From assembly GCA_003116975.1 (NCBI GenBank), contig BGKB01000038.1, forward strand, positions 248,001 through 312,000: a DNA stretch of 64,000 nucleotides. The letters are read 5' to 3'. The notes beneath the pieces were generated by a model, which saw nothing but the letters and a program-made list of their open reading frames with translations, did no database searches and was not told the DNA's origin. A program made the translations under genes and the position numbers. Numbering within the stretch: position 1 is the first letter of the stretch; each line of letters begins with the position of its first letter. This stretch comes from Aurantiochytrium sp. KH105. Its lineage: Eukaryota > Sar > Bigyra > Thraustochytrida > Thraustochytriidae. This document shows positions 35,301-47,300 of this stretch, piece by piece.

Positions 35301-38300
35301 TTGTAGATCAATCGACCATGTGCATGCGAAGAGCAGACGACACAGGAGACGTCGTCGTCATTCGTATTGCCAGCGTTGAGGCAACTTTGCTCGACATGAA
35401 GAGCAAACACTATGGAGATGGCACCGAACCCGATCGCGATTTCTTTGCAACTGCAATGGTTGGCGGGGCCCGCGCCCACTCGGGTGGTCGGAATGCAGAA
35501 GAGGGCCTCTTGTGGACAGGTGAAACCTGGCCGACGCCAACGCTCTGTGATATTGCATGGATGCGTCGTGTTTTCACCGCAAAGGACGCCTTCGTTAGCC
35601 TGCAAGTCTCACGCGAGACTCCAGAAAGTCACTTTGATGTGTCAGCAAACTTGGCGCGGCTCCGCTTACATGTGTCATCTCCACTTGCCGCCAATTTACT
35701 CCAGTTTGCAAATGAGATGGGGGCCATTGTCAGCGCATACACGGCGCCGAGTCCCGATGCAGACGCTTCTAATGAAGGTGTGGGAGGAGGAGATATCGAT
35801 GATGATGATGATAATGATTTCACGGCCGCGAGGGACCGGCGCACGGGGTCGCTTGTAGGTGAGCAGAACCAAGGCGCCGATGTGGCGATCCAAATCACTG
35901 AGATAGCAATACTCATTCCACGAGATCCCTCTGCTGACACCGGCGTCGCGTGGGATTCACGTGATATGGTCGTGAGCCAGCTCAATGAGCTCGCTGTCCA
36001 GGCTTCCTTTGGCCCAGGTCGGCTCGGAACCACCACCGATGGAAGCTCACGTCGCGACTCGTTGTACTCTGATCCATCGGCTATCCTTGGCGACGATTCG
36101 GACGGTTTCTACGATGCACGGTCCGCTGCTTCAGATGGACTGTCGGCGCGCAATTTTCTGGAAATGTCTCTCTCTGCGCAAGTGGCCCTCACCAATTTTT
36201 CAATCGAGACCTGGTCCTTTCATCGCGACCTGTATCAGACCCTTGTCCGCCTGTCCATGGCAACGGCCATACAAATGGAACCCGGACATCACGACCTCCG
36301 CTTCAATGTTACTCCGGCTGTGATTGCGTGTTCTCAAGAGCAGTACGCTCTCCTTCTCGACGCCGTGGCTGCAAATGACTTTGCAAGTATCTCTGCGTCC
36401 TCAGGCGCCGCCGCTGCACCGGCCCCAGCGGCCGTTGAAACGAGCCAAGCGCGAAGTCGAAGAACTTCTGCAGTATCCAATCGCTCGAGGCGCACGAGTC
36501 GTGCCGATGAGATTGGAAGTGCACGAAATGGACAACTTGATGGCGAAGAAGACAACGGAAACTGCCACGTTGTATCGTTGAACTGCTCTTTCGAGTCTCT
36601 GACTGTGACGCTGTTTCTCGACGCTGGCGGCGACCAGCTTCCGCGACCTCGCGAACGGGACGAAGTTCTTTCGCGCGAGAAACGTGCTTTGGGGCGCGAG
36701 CTTCTTCGTTTCCACGCCAAAGGAATGCTTGCAACTCTCGAGAGTCCAGCTTTTCCAGACGAGGGCACCGGCGAGGTTGTGCTGCAGCATATGGAACTGA
36801 GAACCTCGAGTACGTCAGGTCGTAAGCACCACGCTCTTAAAACCGACCGAGAGCCCTTTTTTGTCACAACATTTGCGCTCGCTCCTGATCTTGTGGAGAT
36901 CAACGGTCGTCTCGCTAGTATCACAATCGAGACATTCGAACTCGTTTCTGCAATGGCCACCTTTTCTCAGGTCCAAGATCACCTGCGCGTTCGGTCACTA
37001 GATGACGTCAAAGCGGGTGATGGCCTGCATTCTGTCTCAACTCGACAACTCCAAGAAAGTCGAGCGGCGAACACTTCGAACGCGGCGACGGAGGCCGCAT
37101 TTTTGCAATCTTACCACGCCAGGCAATCAAACGTCCCGCAGCGCATTCTCTTGCCCAAGAATGTGCGCTTTTCAATGTCTTGCGAGGAGTTCGCCGCATC
37201 GCTTTCGCCTGCCAAGTCGGCTCAAAAGCTCGTCTTCGCGCTGGCCTTCCAGGCGAGTGCCAAGGTTGTCAAAGACGCGCGGGCCGAGGTCCACGTTGCA
37301 GTCCAAAACATCAACCTTGCCCGAAGAAACGCGACGCCGAACTCATTGCCTGCACGAGTAACCGACGCCAGCAGCGTGGGTGCGGGTACGGGCGCAGATG
37401 CTGGCGCAGATGCAATGCACAACGACGACTCGATCGTTTGGTACTTGCTGCGGCCCTTTTCGCTCAATTTGCAAGCAAACGTTCAGATTCCAGGCCAAGA
37501 GAACCCAACCTTGCGACAAGATGTTGTCTCGGCCGAGCTCAACGTGGAGAGCATTCAGGTCGAAGTCGGTCGTGAGGAGTATGCACTCTTGATGGAAGCC
37601 GCAAGCGTTGACGCGTCATCGTCCTCTCAGCATGGCTCTGGGGATGACAAAAGCACCGAGACAGACGCTAGGGCTGGCGCTCCTGCATCTTCTTCGGAGC
37701 CAACGACTTCCACCGAAACGTATGCCCCAGCTCCACTGCCAAAGCGTCGCGAGGTGCGGTTGAAGCTATGCATAGAAGACTCGTCTGTAGCGCTTTTTGA
37801 AGACTGGACCGAATTTCGTCCTCCAATCGTGCAAGCGAGACTGCAGCGCTTTGAGCTTACCGCCTCACAATACGACTTTCGCGACCTGCACTGTCAGTCT
37901 CGCGTGGACCTTGATGTTTTGCTCTCTGCATCATACTGGAATAAGAGACACGGATCATGGGAGTCCATGATCGACCCGTGGTGCTGCCACATCGGAGCCG
38001 ACAGTCCACAATTTGTCCAGGAGTCCCCCAAGGAGCGCCTCGTGCAAACTCTGGGCTACGACAAGGAAGCCCCTGTCAATCCTCTGCGGTTGGCTTCCTT
38101 GTTTGCCAATTTCGAGTCAACTCAAATGCTCAACGTCAATGTGACCTCGGCTGCAGTGCAGCAGCTAACCAAGGCACAAGATCTCACAGCGATCGACAAT
38201 TATACCAAGCGTGCACTCGGGGATCTCGCGCATGACCGTAGGCGCGCCCCGGGCTCGAGATCGGCCGATGATGACAGTCTGATTGTCCGTAATGAGACCG

Positions 38301-41300
38301 GGTCCCAAGTGACCGCACGATTGCGTCGTGTGAATGTCACCTCGACTGGAGGGTTTTTTGGCGCTCTTGTCGGAGACAGCGACGATCACGCCTTTTATCG
38401 TGCACGCATCGTTGGCTGCTGGGCCTTCAAGTCTGACCCAACGGGTGCTCTGTGGAAAAAACGGTATATCACGGTCGAAGGCGGCTCACTCAAGTACTAT
38501 AAAAGTATGAAGGCCTTCCGTAAGGCGCAGCCGCAAGGTATCATTAAGCTGCGTGCTGGATCCAAGTCTGTCTTTGTCAGAATGCAGGGAATGGTTCCTC
38601 CGAGGATCTACCGCAGCCATCAAATGCTTCGTGAATGCGCTTTTCAGGTGGTGACACCCTCTCGCGTGTACGGTTTCATCACCTTTGGTCTTGAGGATAA
38701 GGAACGCATGACCCGTGCTTTGCTTCAAGTGCTCGCAGTTGAACCGAATCCTCTCGACATTGAAGGCTCTCGCGGCATCAATGCATTTCCTGCAAAGGTG
38801 TACTCCGTCCGTGTGAGCCGTGGCGTAGCGGATCGAGTCGCACGGCAAGATACGGACGAACTCGAGCCGGGGAACGACGACAAGGCTCGAACACAAATGC
38901 ACGAAGACCTCGAGACCACGGCTGCCAAGATCCTACTTGATGGGCACAGCTTGTATGTCTTTGACGAGGAAGTCGACCTCGAGGCGCAAAAGGGCGACGA
39001 AGTCCACGCGTCTCCGCTCATTGCCATCGATTTACAGGCATTTTGTGTCGTGAGACAGCCGCAAGGGAGATCGCACCGCATTGAGATCATTGGCCCCGAG
39101 TTCCGGGTTGTGGCAGACAATGTCGATGTCGCCTCCAATATCTGCAGTGATGTGCTCTCGCGCACACGCACGGCATTGAGTGTCGGCCCAACAGACGAGG
39201 TTATGGAGCAGGCTCGTCCGGATGAGAACAACGCGCCGGATAAGACGCTTCGCATCGACTTTCAAATGAAGTTAAAGGGGGATAAGCCAATTGAAAACGC
39301 ATCCTCCTTGCGGGTTATCATGCTTCCATCCGGTCTCGACGCACGTGTAGAGGACCTCGAAACCTTGAGCGGTACAGTCTCTTTGCCAACGTCCACAAAG
39401 TGGTGCACCGTGGACCAAATTCTTCGTTTCGATGTGCTCGGCGGCGTGTCGGGCGAAGACATCCTCGCGAGCACACATATGATACTTTCGGCGGTCGAGC
39501 GCCCAGATGATCTGCAGCGACGGGAAGAAATCTCGTTGTATTCAACTCTAAAAGATACATTTGCTCGACCTGACCTGCGAGACCCATGTGCAACCCTGAT
39601 AGCGTCCGTGACGCTTCCCGAGTCAATTATTTCAGGAAGTGGCCTTGGCCAAAGAACCGAGGACGCTTCTGGTCGCATAGAGGCCGGCCAGAACTTATCG
39701 CTCAAACTCGCTGGCGGAGAGTATCGTAGCGCGCACGAACGCCAAGCCCCTGGCCTCCGCATCCAAATTGACGGCTTTGTCGAAAGTGTTCCAGTCCCCG
39801 TTGATCGTGCAAGTAGGTTTGCTGTCCCCCTTCACTCGCAGCAAAGCGATCTTTACGGGCCAGACGCTAGCCCCGAACTAGCTGCGACAAGCCTCTTCCG
39901 CTTTCAGAATGTGCCATTTATGGGCTTGGTGGATATTCATTTTGAAGAAGGCGAAAAGCTTGCGAAGGTCTCGTCCTGTGCAATGTTGAAAAACCGATTG
40001 CAAGAGCAAGTCAATCTTACGTTCCAAAAGCTTGCTCTGCACGCGCCTCTTAAAGCTGACGACGGCCATGCATCAGAAGGTCAGGCTTCGCAGCGTCTGG
40101 CATTCGATCAACGAGTTGACACCGCGTGGGTCGCGGTACTTTCATCTTCTCGCAACGGAGACCGTGCATCGAACTGCGCGGAATACGTAAGCCCGACGGG
40201 ATCCTCCACGAAAGCTGTACTGTATTCAGTTGCATCAGGGCCGAGCACAAGTAGCAGCTCTTATGCACCCAGTGCCTGGGTTCTTCAAGGCTACGCAGAA
40301 GACACCAACGAGTGGGTGGACCTGGACGCGCGCAGCGAGGTCGTCTTCACCGAAGCTGCACAACTTCGAGATTTTGCTGTGGACAAGGTGCACGCGTGCA
40401 CGCGGTTCCGCATTCGAATTTTAGACGGAAAACGCCTTGGAAGCGAGGGACCCGGACGCACTCGCGTGCAAAGCAAATCATTGTCTTCTTCGAGTCCATC
40501 ATTGTCCGATGGATACAAAGTACATGTCGGCAACGTTGTGCTGTACTGGTCTTCGGAAAACGACTTTCGCCGCGATGTTTCGCTCTTGCCCAACGAGACG
40601 ACGCATGTTCCGATCGAGTGTCTCGGCGCGGGCGGTGTACTGTGGGCAGACAATGGCGAGCCAACACGCATCCACGAGTTTCTCGATATTCACCCCTGGC
40701 GCATGGCAAACCAGCCAGCGCGTCGAAAGCCACGATACGTACCAGTGAGCATGGATTTGCGGGCAGACAAGATTGCACCGCAGGCTGAAAGATTTTGTGT
40801 CATGCATGTGAGCTTTCACCACGTCAGAGATATCGCCAAAACGCTCAGCGAACGAGATGGGTCATCCCCTCGGTGGATTCTGACTCTCGATCCTCCCGTT
40901 CGTGTTGAGAATGTGCTGCCCTTTGCGCTTGAGGCGCGCCTGGCGCGTTCGGTAAAGGGCCAAATTCTCGCCTTGAACGATGACGGGTCTGGCAATGCTC
41001 GTGCTGTTGTTGCGCGTGGCGAGCAGGAGCAATTCTTCGACGTCGACCCTGCAATCGGAACAGAGGGGTCACATTGGCGTCAGAACTTGGAAGGAGGGGC
41101 TGTGGTAGAGGCAATTATGCTTCATTTTGCGATCCGTCGCGAGTCGGAGCTCCTACGTAGCGACCCGGACGAGGCGCCCATGATTCTTGGCGAAGATCGT
41201 GAGTCTACGTATCAGGTGAGCATGCAAGGTAATCCAGATCTCTTTATCGACGTACAAGTGATCCCAGCTTCAGCAAAGGAGGAGCGCGACCCTGACCATC

Positions 41301-44300
41301 AGCATACGCACGCCGATGATAACATCGATGAGTATGTCGACGCCGTGGAAGCGGGCGCGGAGCCCGACGAAGCTGACGAAGGCTTTGGCGCAGCTCTTTC
41401 GATTCCGAGCAGCGCGACCTCGTTTGTTGCCGAAGCGTTGCAGAACTCTCGCGACGGCGATGCCTGGGATGGTCCGATTCCGTGTCTATGGCGCTCAAGA
41501 AGCGTCCCGCCGCTTCGCGTCATTTTGTATTGCCGCTTCCTGGTTTTGAACTGGTCTGGACTGCCTCTTATTTTCGCTGGCAAGGCTCCCTCGCGGTCGC
41601 TGCGCACAAAGATTGTGCCTCAGGCGTTCCAGACAAGTGAAGGCGACCGGTCGGAGAGGGAGGAAGAGGAGAAAGTGGACGAGGGCTTGGGGATGGAAAA
41701 GGTATCGTTAGGCAAGGCAGGTTCCAAAAGCGCCAAAAAGTTGCTGCGGCTCAACATGTTTTCCCCTAAAGAGGAAAAGATGACCATGTCGCTCGAGAAC
41801 GACCGTAGCGGTTGGTCGCGCGAATTTGGACTTGTAGTTGGTATGTCAGGCGAGGTCACCATTCCTCCCACTCCTGGAGCTTCCATCGTGCACCAGGTTG
41901 GCGTTCAAGTGACGAGCGGATCTGGTATTTTCTTGCGCACCAAGGTGGTCACGCTCACGCCCCGTTTCGTTGTGGCAAATCTCACGCAAGAACCGATTTA
42001 CTTGCAACAAATTGGTGCAAATGAAGGCGATTGGCAACTCCAGCTCGATGCCGGTGTGTTTGCTCCGTTTCATCCTGTCGATGTCAATGGAGATGGTGCG
42101 CTCGATGCAAAGGACTTTGCTGCGCGTATCGGGGTGCAGCAGCAGGACGGATCTACGGGCGCTATGATGGTCTCACCTCACTTTCACCTTGACATTGTCA
42201 AAGAGCACTTGTTGCTGCTAGGGCCTGATGACGCCAAGCCAGCATCAATGCAAGAGTGCACTTGGAGAAACACGCTTGCTGCGCCTGTTGTTGCGAGACG
42301 AGCGTCCGAAGATCAGGCAGGACGAAGAGCTGCGGACCTCATCAACGCGAACGTGGAACTCATTGACAACGTTGTCCGAATTGTCTTGAGCAAGCCTCAC
42401 CGCGCACGCGCGTACGAGTATCGTATCGACAATCTGAGCTCTTTCGTGCGTATCGGTGTAGTTCAGCATAAGCAGAGTCATGCGAATATGGTCATGCTCG
42501 GCCCGGATGAACACAAGGTGGAATTTGTTTGGCCTGCTCCGGGAAAGAAACGAACAGTGGAGGTATTCCTAGAACTCGTGGGTCTCGACGCTCTCCGCTT
42601 TATTCCGCGGTCAAAGTATCGCACAATTGTATCTGTAGATTTTGACTCGCTGCGTGATCCACTTCGCGTGCAGGTTGGCGACCTGCAAGTAGAGGTTCGC
42701 GTCTCGGTGGAGGGTATTACCAGAGTGCTGTCTGTCTCCGACCTTGCCGAAGCACGTGCGAGAAACCAAGTGCGCAAGGTCCTGCAAGAGCATGTGCAAC
42801 GCATCGAGTCACGGCTCCTCTCTGACCAGCAGCTCCTCTTGAGCAACATGACTCCTGCGGTGATGAAGGCCAACGCAAGCGGTGATGGGCATGGTTCATC
42901 TGCAGCTATAGATGGTGATGCCTACACATCTTGGCGAAGCGCGCAGCCACCGGCATCGCGTACCAAACTCGAATGCGAACTCGATGGTGAGCACGGCGAA
43001 TGCATCGACGCATACTCTTTCACGGTCGCGAGCCTTTCGTTGCATCCGCGTCGCTGGAAGCTCTATGGGCGACGTGCCAGGGCTGTGACTGACACAAGTT
43101 CTCTCGTCGGCGATGACGACGACGAATGGGAGCTTCTTGATGATCGTACCGATCCGTCGTTGCGCAAGGACCTCAAGTACTTTGAGGTGTCGCGATCACG
43201 TCAAACGCGTACAACTGCGTTCCGATTGCCCTTTGGCTCCCCTCCCTGCAGCGCTTTCAAACTCGTGGTTGAAGGTCCTTTCGAGGTACGGCACTTGAAT
43301 TTTTACAGGTCCCGAACGTCACTTGCAGCTGACACCTTGGCAGGTGAAAACATGCAAGAAACGTCGGAGATCTGGGGCGATCAAACTCACGTGTGGATAG
43401 CCTTGCTTGAAGCTCGCGATCTCCCTGTGATGGACATTTACTCGAGTGACCCCTATGTAAAGATTCATGTGGGCAATCAGCATCAGCGTAGCAAGACCGT
43501 GTCGCGCTCACTTCATCCCTGTTTTGACGAGGAGTTCTACTTTGACCTGCACGGGCCTCTGAATCAAGTGTTGGAGTTTGAGGTTTTTGACAAGGACCTT
43601 TTCACATCAGACGATTTGATCGGACGCGCCTCGATTGAGCTTGACAATTACACTTTACGCAACGGCTCACCGATGGAGGTTTGGGTTACGCTCTGGGATG
43701 GCAACGCGCCCCGTGGTCAGCTTCGCTTGGCAATGCAAGTCTACACGCTCATGACAAGCGAGGTGGACGCTACGTGTGGCGACAATCGGCTCGGAAGCAT
43801 TGATGCGATTGTAGAAGAAGGGGACATGAATGGTGAAAGTGATGATGCTGGTGATGCTGCAAGCATTGCGAAGCAAGGTCTTGAGTGCACTCCTTCGCGT
43901 CCGGAACTCTCGAGTGTGCGCTTCCCTGCACTCTTTGAGGAAGAGCTGGGACTCTTGCGCGCCCTCAGGGACAAGCTTGTGAAGGAAGGCGGTGTTTTAC
44001 GAGCACTCTCCACCTTCAGGTCTGTTGGCACGTACGATGGGCATTGGAGCAGACAATGGATGCGACGAGGCTCATTGAGTCGAACGCCATCGAATGGGTC
44101 ATTCACTTCGCCCCCGCAACAAACGCGCGTGGATCATGGCCCCACATTACAGATGCAAGACCTCGACACGGATATCAAGGTGCGACTAAACATGACTGTT
44201 CTCCAGGCTGATAAGATCATCGACCCGCTCTCGATAGGCTGGAAATCGCAGCGGGGCAAACTTTCGCGTGATGACATCGAAGTCTATTGCGTTGTTTCGT

Positions 44301-47300
44301 ACGGAGACCGAGTTCTGCGAACAGATCCAATGCCTATGGTTCGCAGAAATGACGCGGAGGAGAGTCCTTCGCAGGCGCGTTCGCCCAGCTGGATGGGTCA
44401 ACCCGCTTCAAGACAATCCGATCGCACCTCAACGCAAGCGTACGAGTTTGAGGAAACGTTCGAGGAAGTGGGTCCCCTCGGCTTGCAGCTCGAGCGGCTT
44501 GACGATGGATCCTTTTGCGTGCGTACCATTGCATTGGAGAGCGCAGCGGCGCGAAAGAGCCGGCTACGACCTGGACTTCGGCTCACGGGAATCCAAAATA
44601 CCCGCCTATCTGCAGACTGGAGTCTGTCTGCTCTGCGTGATATGCTTGGTACTTCACCGAGGCCCCTGCGACTCCGCTTCGAAGAGGATATGGTCTCGGT
44701 GCACCCCGAACCTCCGTTGCCCACAGCAATTGATTCTGAAGCGGAGCTGGCGCGGATTTCGTGGATGCAACAGCTTACCTTTGACGAGGCAGATACCTTA
44801 CGTGCGCGAGCGCGGCAAGAGTCGGATTCATTCGGGACAAACGCAAAAGGTCTCGAAGGCCAGCGTGCTCGAATTTCTCTCTATGCGCGTGACCGTCGTG
44901 AAGCTCCTTCGCTGGATCTGTCTTCGGCGGGCGAGACGGACAAGGAGATACTCGTTCCTCTACTTTTTATGTTTGGCGAAGACATTGAGACAGACAGTGA
45001 GCTGAACGCTGCGCGTGAAATGCGTGGAGACAAGGATGTGCTTTTGGGCCATGGCACTGTGCTGCTTCCCGAATTGAGCGTCGCGCCAACGGCAGCAGGG
45101 GCCGCTCGACGCCAGGTGGACTGCCCGCTTGCACTGCCGGGCAATATCTTTGCGGGTCAAGTGTCGCTCGAAGTGAGCTGGAACGCCGCGCCGCCTGATG
45201 CTTCGGACATCGTGAAGCTCGCTCTCGACGTTCGCTTGGCAGGCTTGGGTATCTCTCTTGTTGACACGACGACGCGGCAGTGCGAGCTGGCCTACATGTC
45301 CGTGCGAGATGCGCGGTGTTATGTGGCTCAATATGGCAATGGACGTCAAGTCTTGGACTTTCGCCTGGGCGCTCTGCAGGTCGATAACCAGCTGCCTTCG
45401 CCGGTGCACCCAATTGTTTTAAGCGCCGCGCCCGTGCCCTATGCGTGGTTGACGCACGAAGAGGCGTGTGCTTCGACTGACTTCGTACGAAAGGACGCGC
45501 TGGAACGTGCGACTGACATAGCCGTGTCGCAGCCTGCGTTCTTGCTGACTGTGGTCAAGCGCGACCTCGGTGACTCTTCGTCCATGTATGTTGAGTATTG
45601 CGAGGCATTCTTGCAAGAGGTGAATCTTCGACTTGAGGAGCGCTGGCTCACGGCGGTCCAAGAGTTTGCGGCTTCGTTCTCCTCGCAGCAACCTGACAAC
45701 GCTGCTCCTGCTGTGGACGCTGCTGGGAAGCGCTGGCGTAGCAAGGACGGTGACGAAAGCAGTAGCGATGGAGCGAGTCTGCACGACACGGGGTCGGCCA
45801 GGGATTCCGAACGTGAACGTGGTCAAAATTCTTATCGCCAACATCAAGGTGACGAACAAGAAGGACGCCACGCAGGTCAGGAGCGCGACGAGGCGATGGC
45901 TCAAGATGGAGAGAACGCGTGGAGCGCCTTTTGCCCGAACGCGCCGTTTCAATGGGTGGACTCTCTCTCGGCGAGATCCGGGGCAGATACGCACGCGCGC
46001 ATTCTCATTGAGCGGGCCGACCTGAAACCTGTGAAAATCAACCTCACCTTTTCCATGACTTCGGACGTGGAGTCTCGTGCGGACAACCGACTCAAAATTC
46101 TGCATTTGATGCAGGGCATCCCCGTTCTGGCTGCGCTCTTTAGCGCGCTCGTGAACACTGTGGCAAATATCACGGATGCCCCATTACGATTTAATTCGTT
46201 GCAGATCTTCAACGAGAGTCTCTCGCAAACGATGCTGCGGAACACCTTTGTGCAGCACATTATGGGTCAGCTCTTGGGCAACCTTTCGCAGATGGGTAAT
46301 CTATTGGCCTCTGCAGATCTACTGGGGAGCCCTGTGCAGCTGATTGGCAGTTTCGGTCAGGGAGCGTACTCCTTCTTTTATGAGCCAGCGTTGGCCATGT
46401 CCATGGGCGGATACCTCTCGATCGGCAAGGGACTGCGCAAGGGGGGAGTGGAGCTGGTACGTAGCACAACGCATGGTGCGTCTGCATCTCTGGAGAAGTT
46501 TGCCGAGTCGGCGAGTCGTGCGTTGAGCCAAGCTTCCTTGGACTCGCGATACGTGCGACTTCAAGCTCGTCGGCGCATGGACGTGGTGCACGAGCCAATC
46601 AATCTTATTGAAGGTGCCCTCTCCAGCTCGGAGGCTCTGAGTCTGGGCATGCTCGACGCCTTGACCGGCATTGTGAGTCTGCCTGTGCGCGATGTCTCGT
46701 ATCGGGGAGCAACAGGAGTAATCACAGGCGCAGGCAAGGCTGTTGCTGGCATTTTTGTCAAGCCTGTTTGCGCCATGTGTGACGCGACGTCACTCTTTTT
46801 CAAGGGCGTTCGCAACACTACGGAAACTCTTCACAAGCAGCAATTGCCCGTCCGCTTGCCGCGCATGGTGCGTGCCGGCCACCAGCTCGGGCCATATTCT
46901 GCGCGCGAGGCAATTGGAGTATACTTGCTGCGCCGCTGCGGCATTGCAGACACGCAGACGTACGTTTATCACGAGTACGTGTTTGGCGCCCCGGCGCCTG
47001 GAACACCGTCTGGGCTTCTCGACTCGCATGCGCAGGATGAGGAGGTCTTTGAGCACTGGGTCGAACACAACCCGCTCGTGTTGCTCGTCACGGAAGGCCT
47101 CGTTTTGCTTTTGCACATTCGGACAACGGAGACGTTATGGTGCGCCCCCTTGAGCAGCGTGCGGACGACTGGATTTGGTCGCATGGTCGAAGTCGTGCTG
47201 GCCTCGAGTGCGGGTGCGATGCCGATTGTGCGTCGCGCGTCGGCGATGCAGCAGCACCAACAGCACGCAGTCGACTCGCGACGCGTAACACCAGCAATTG

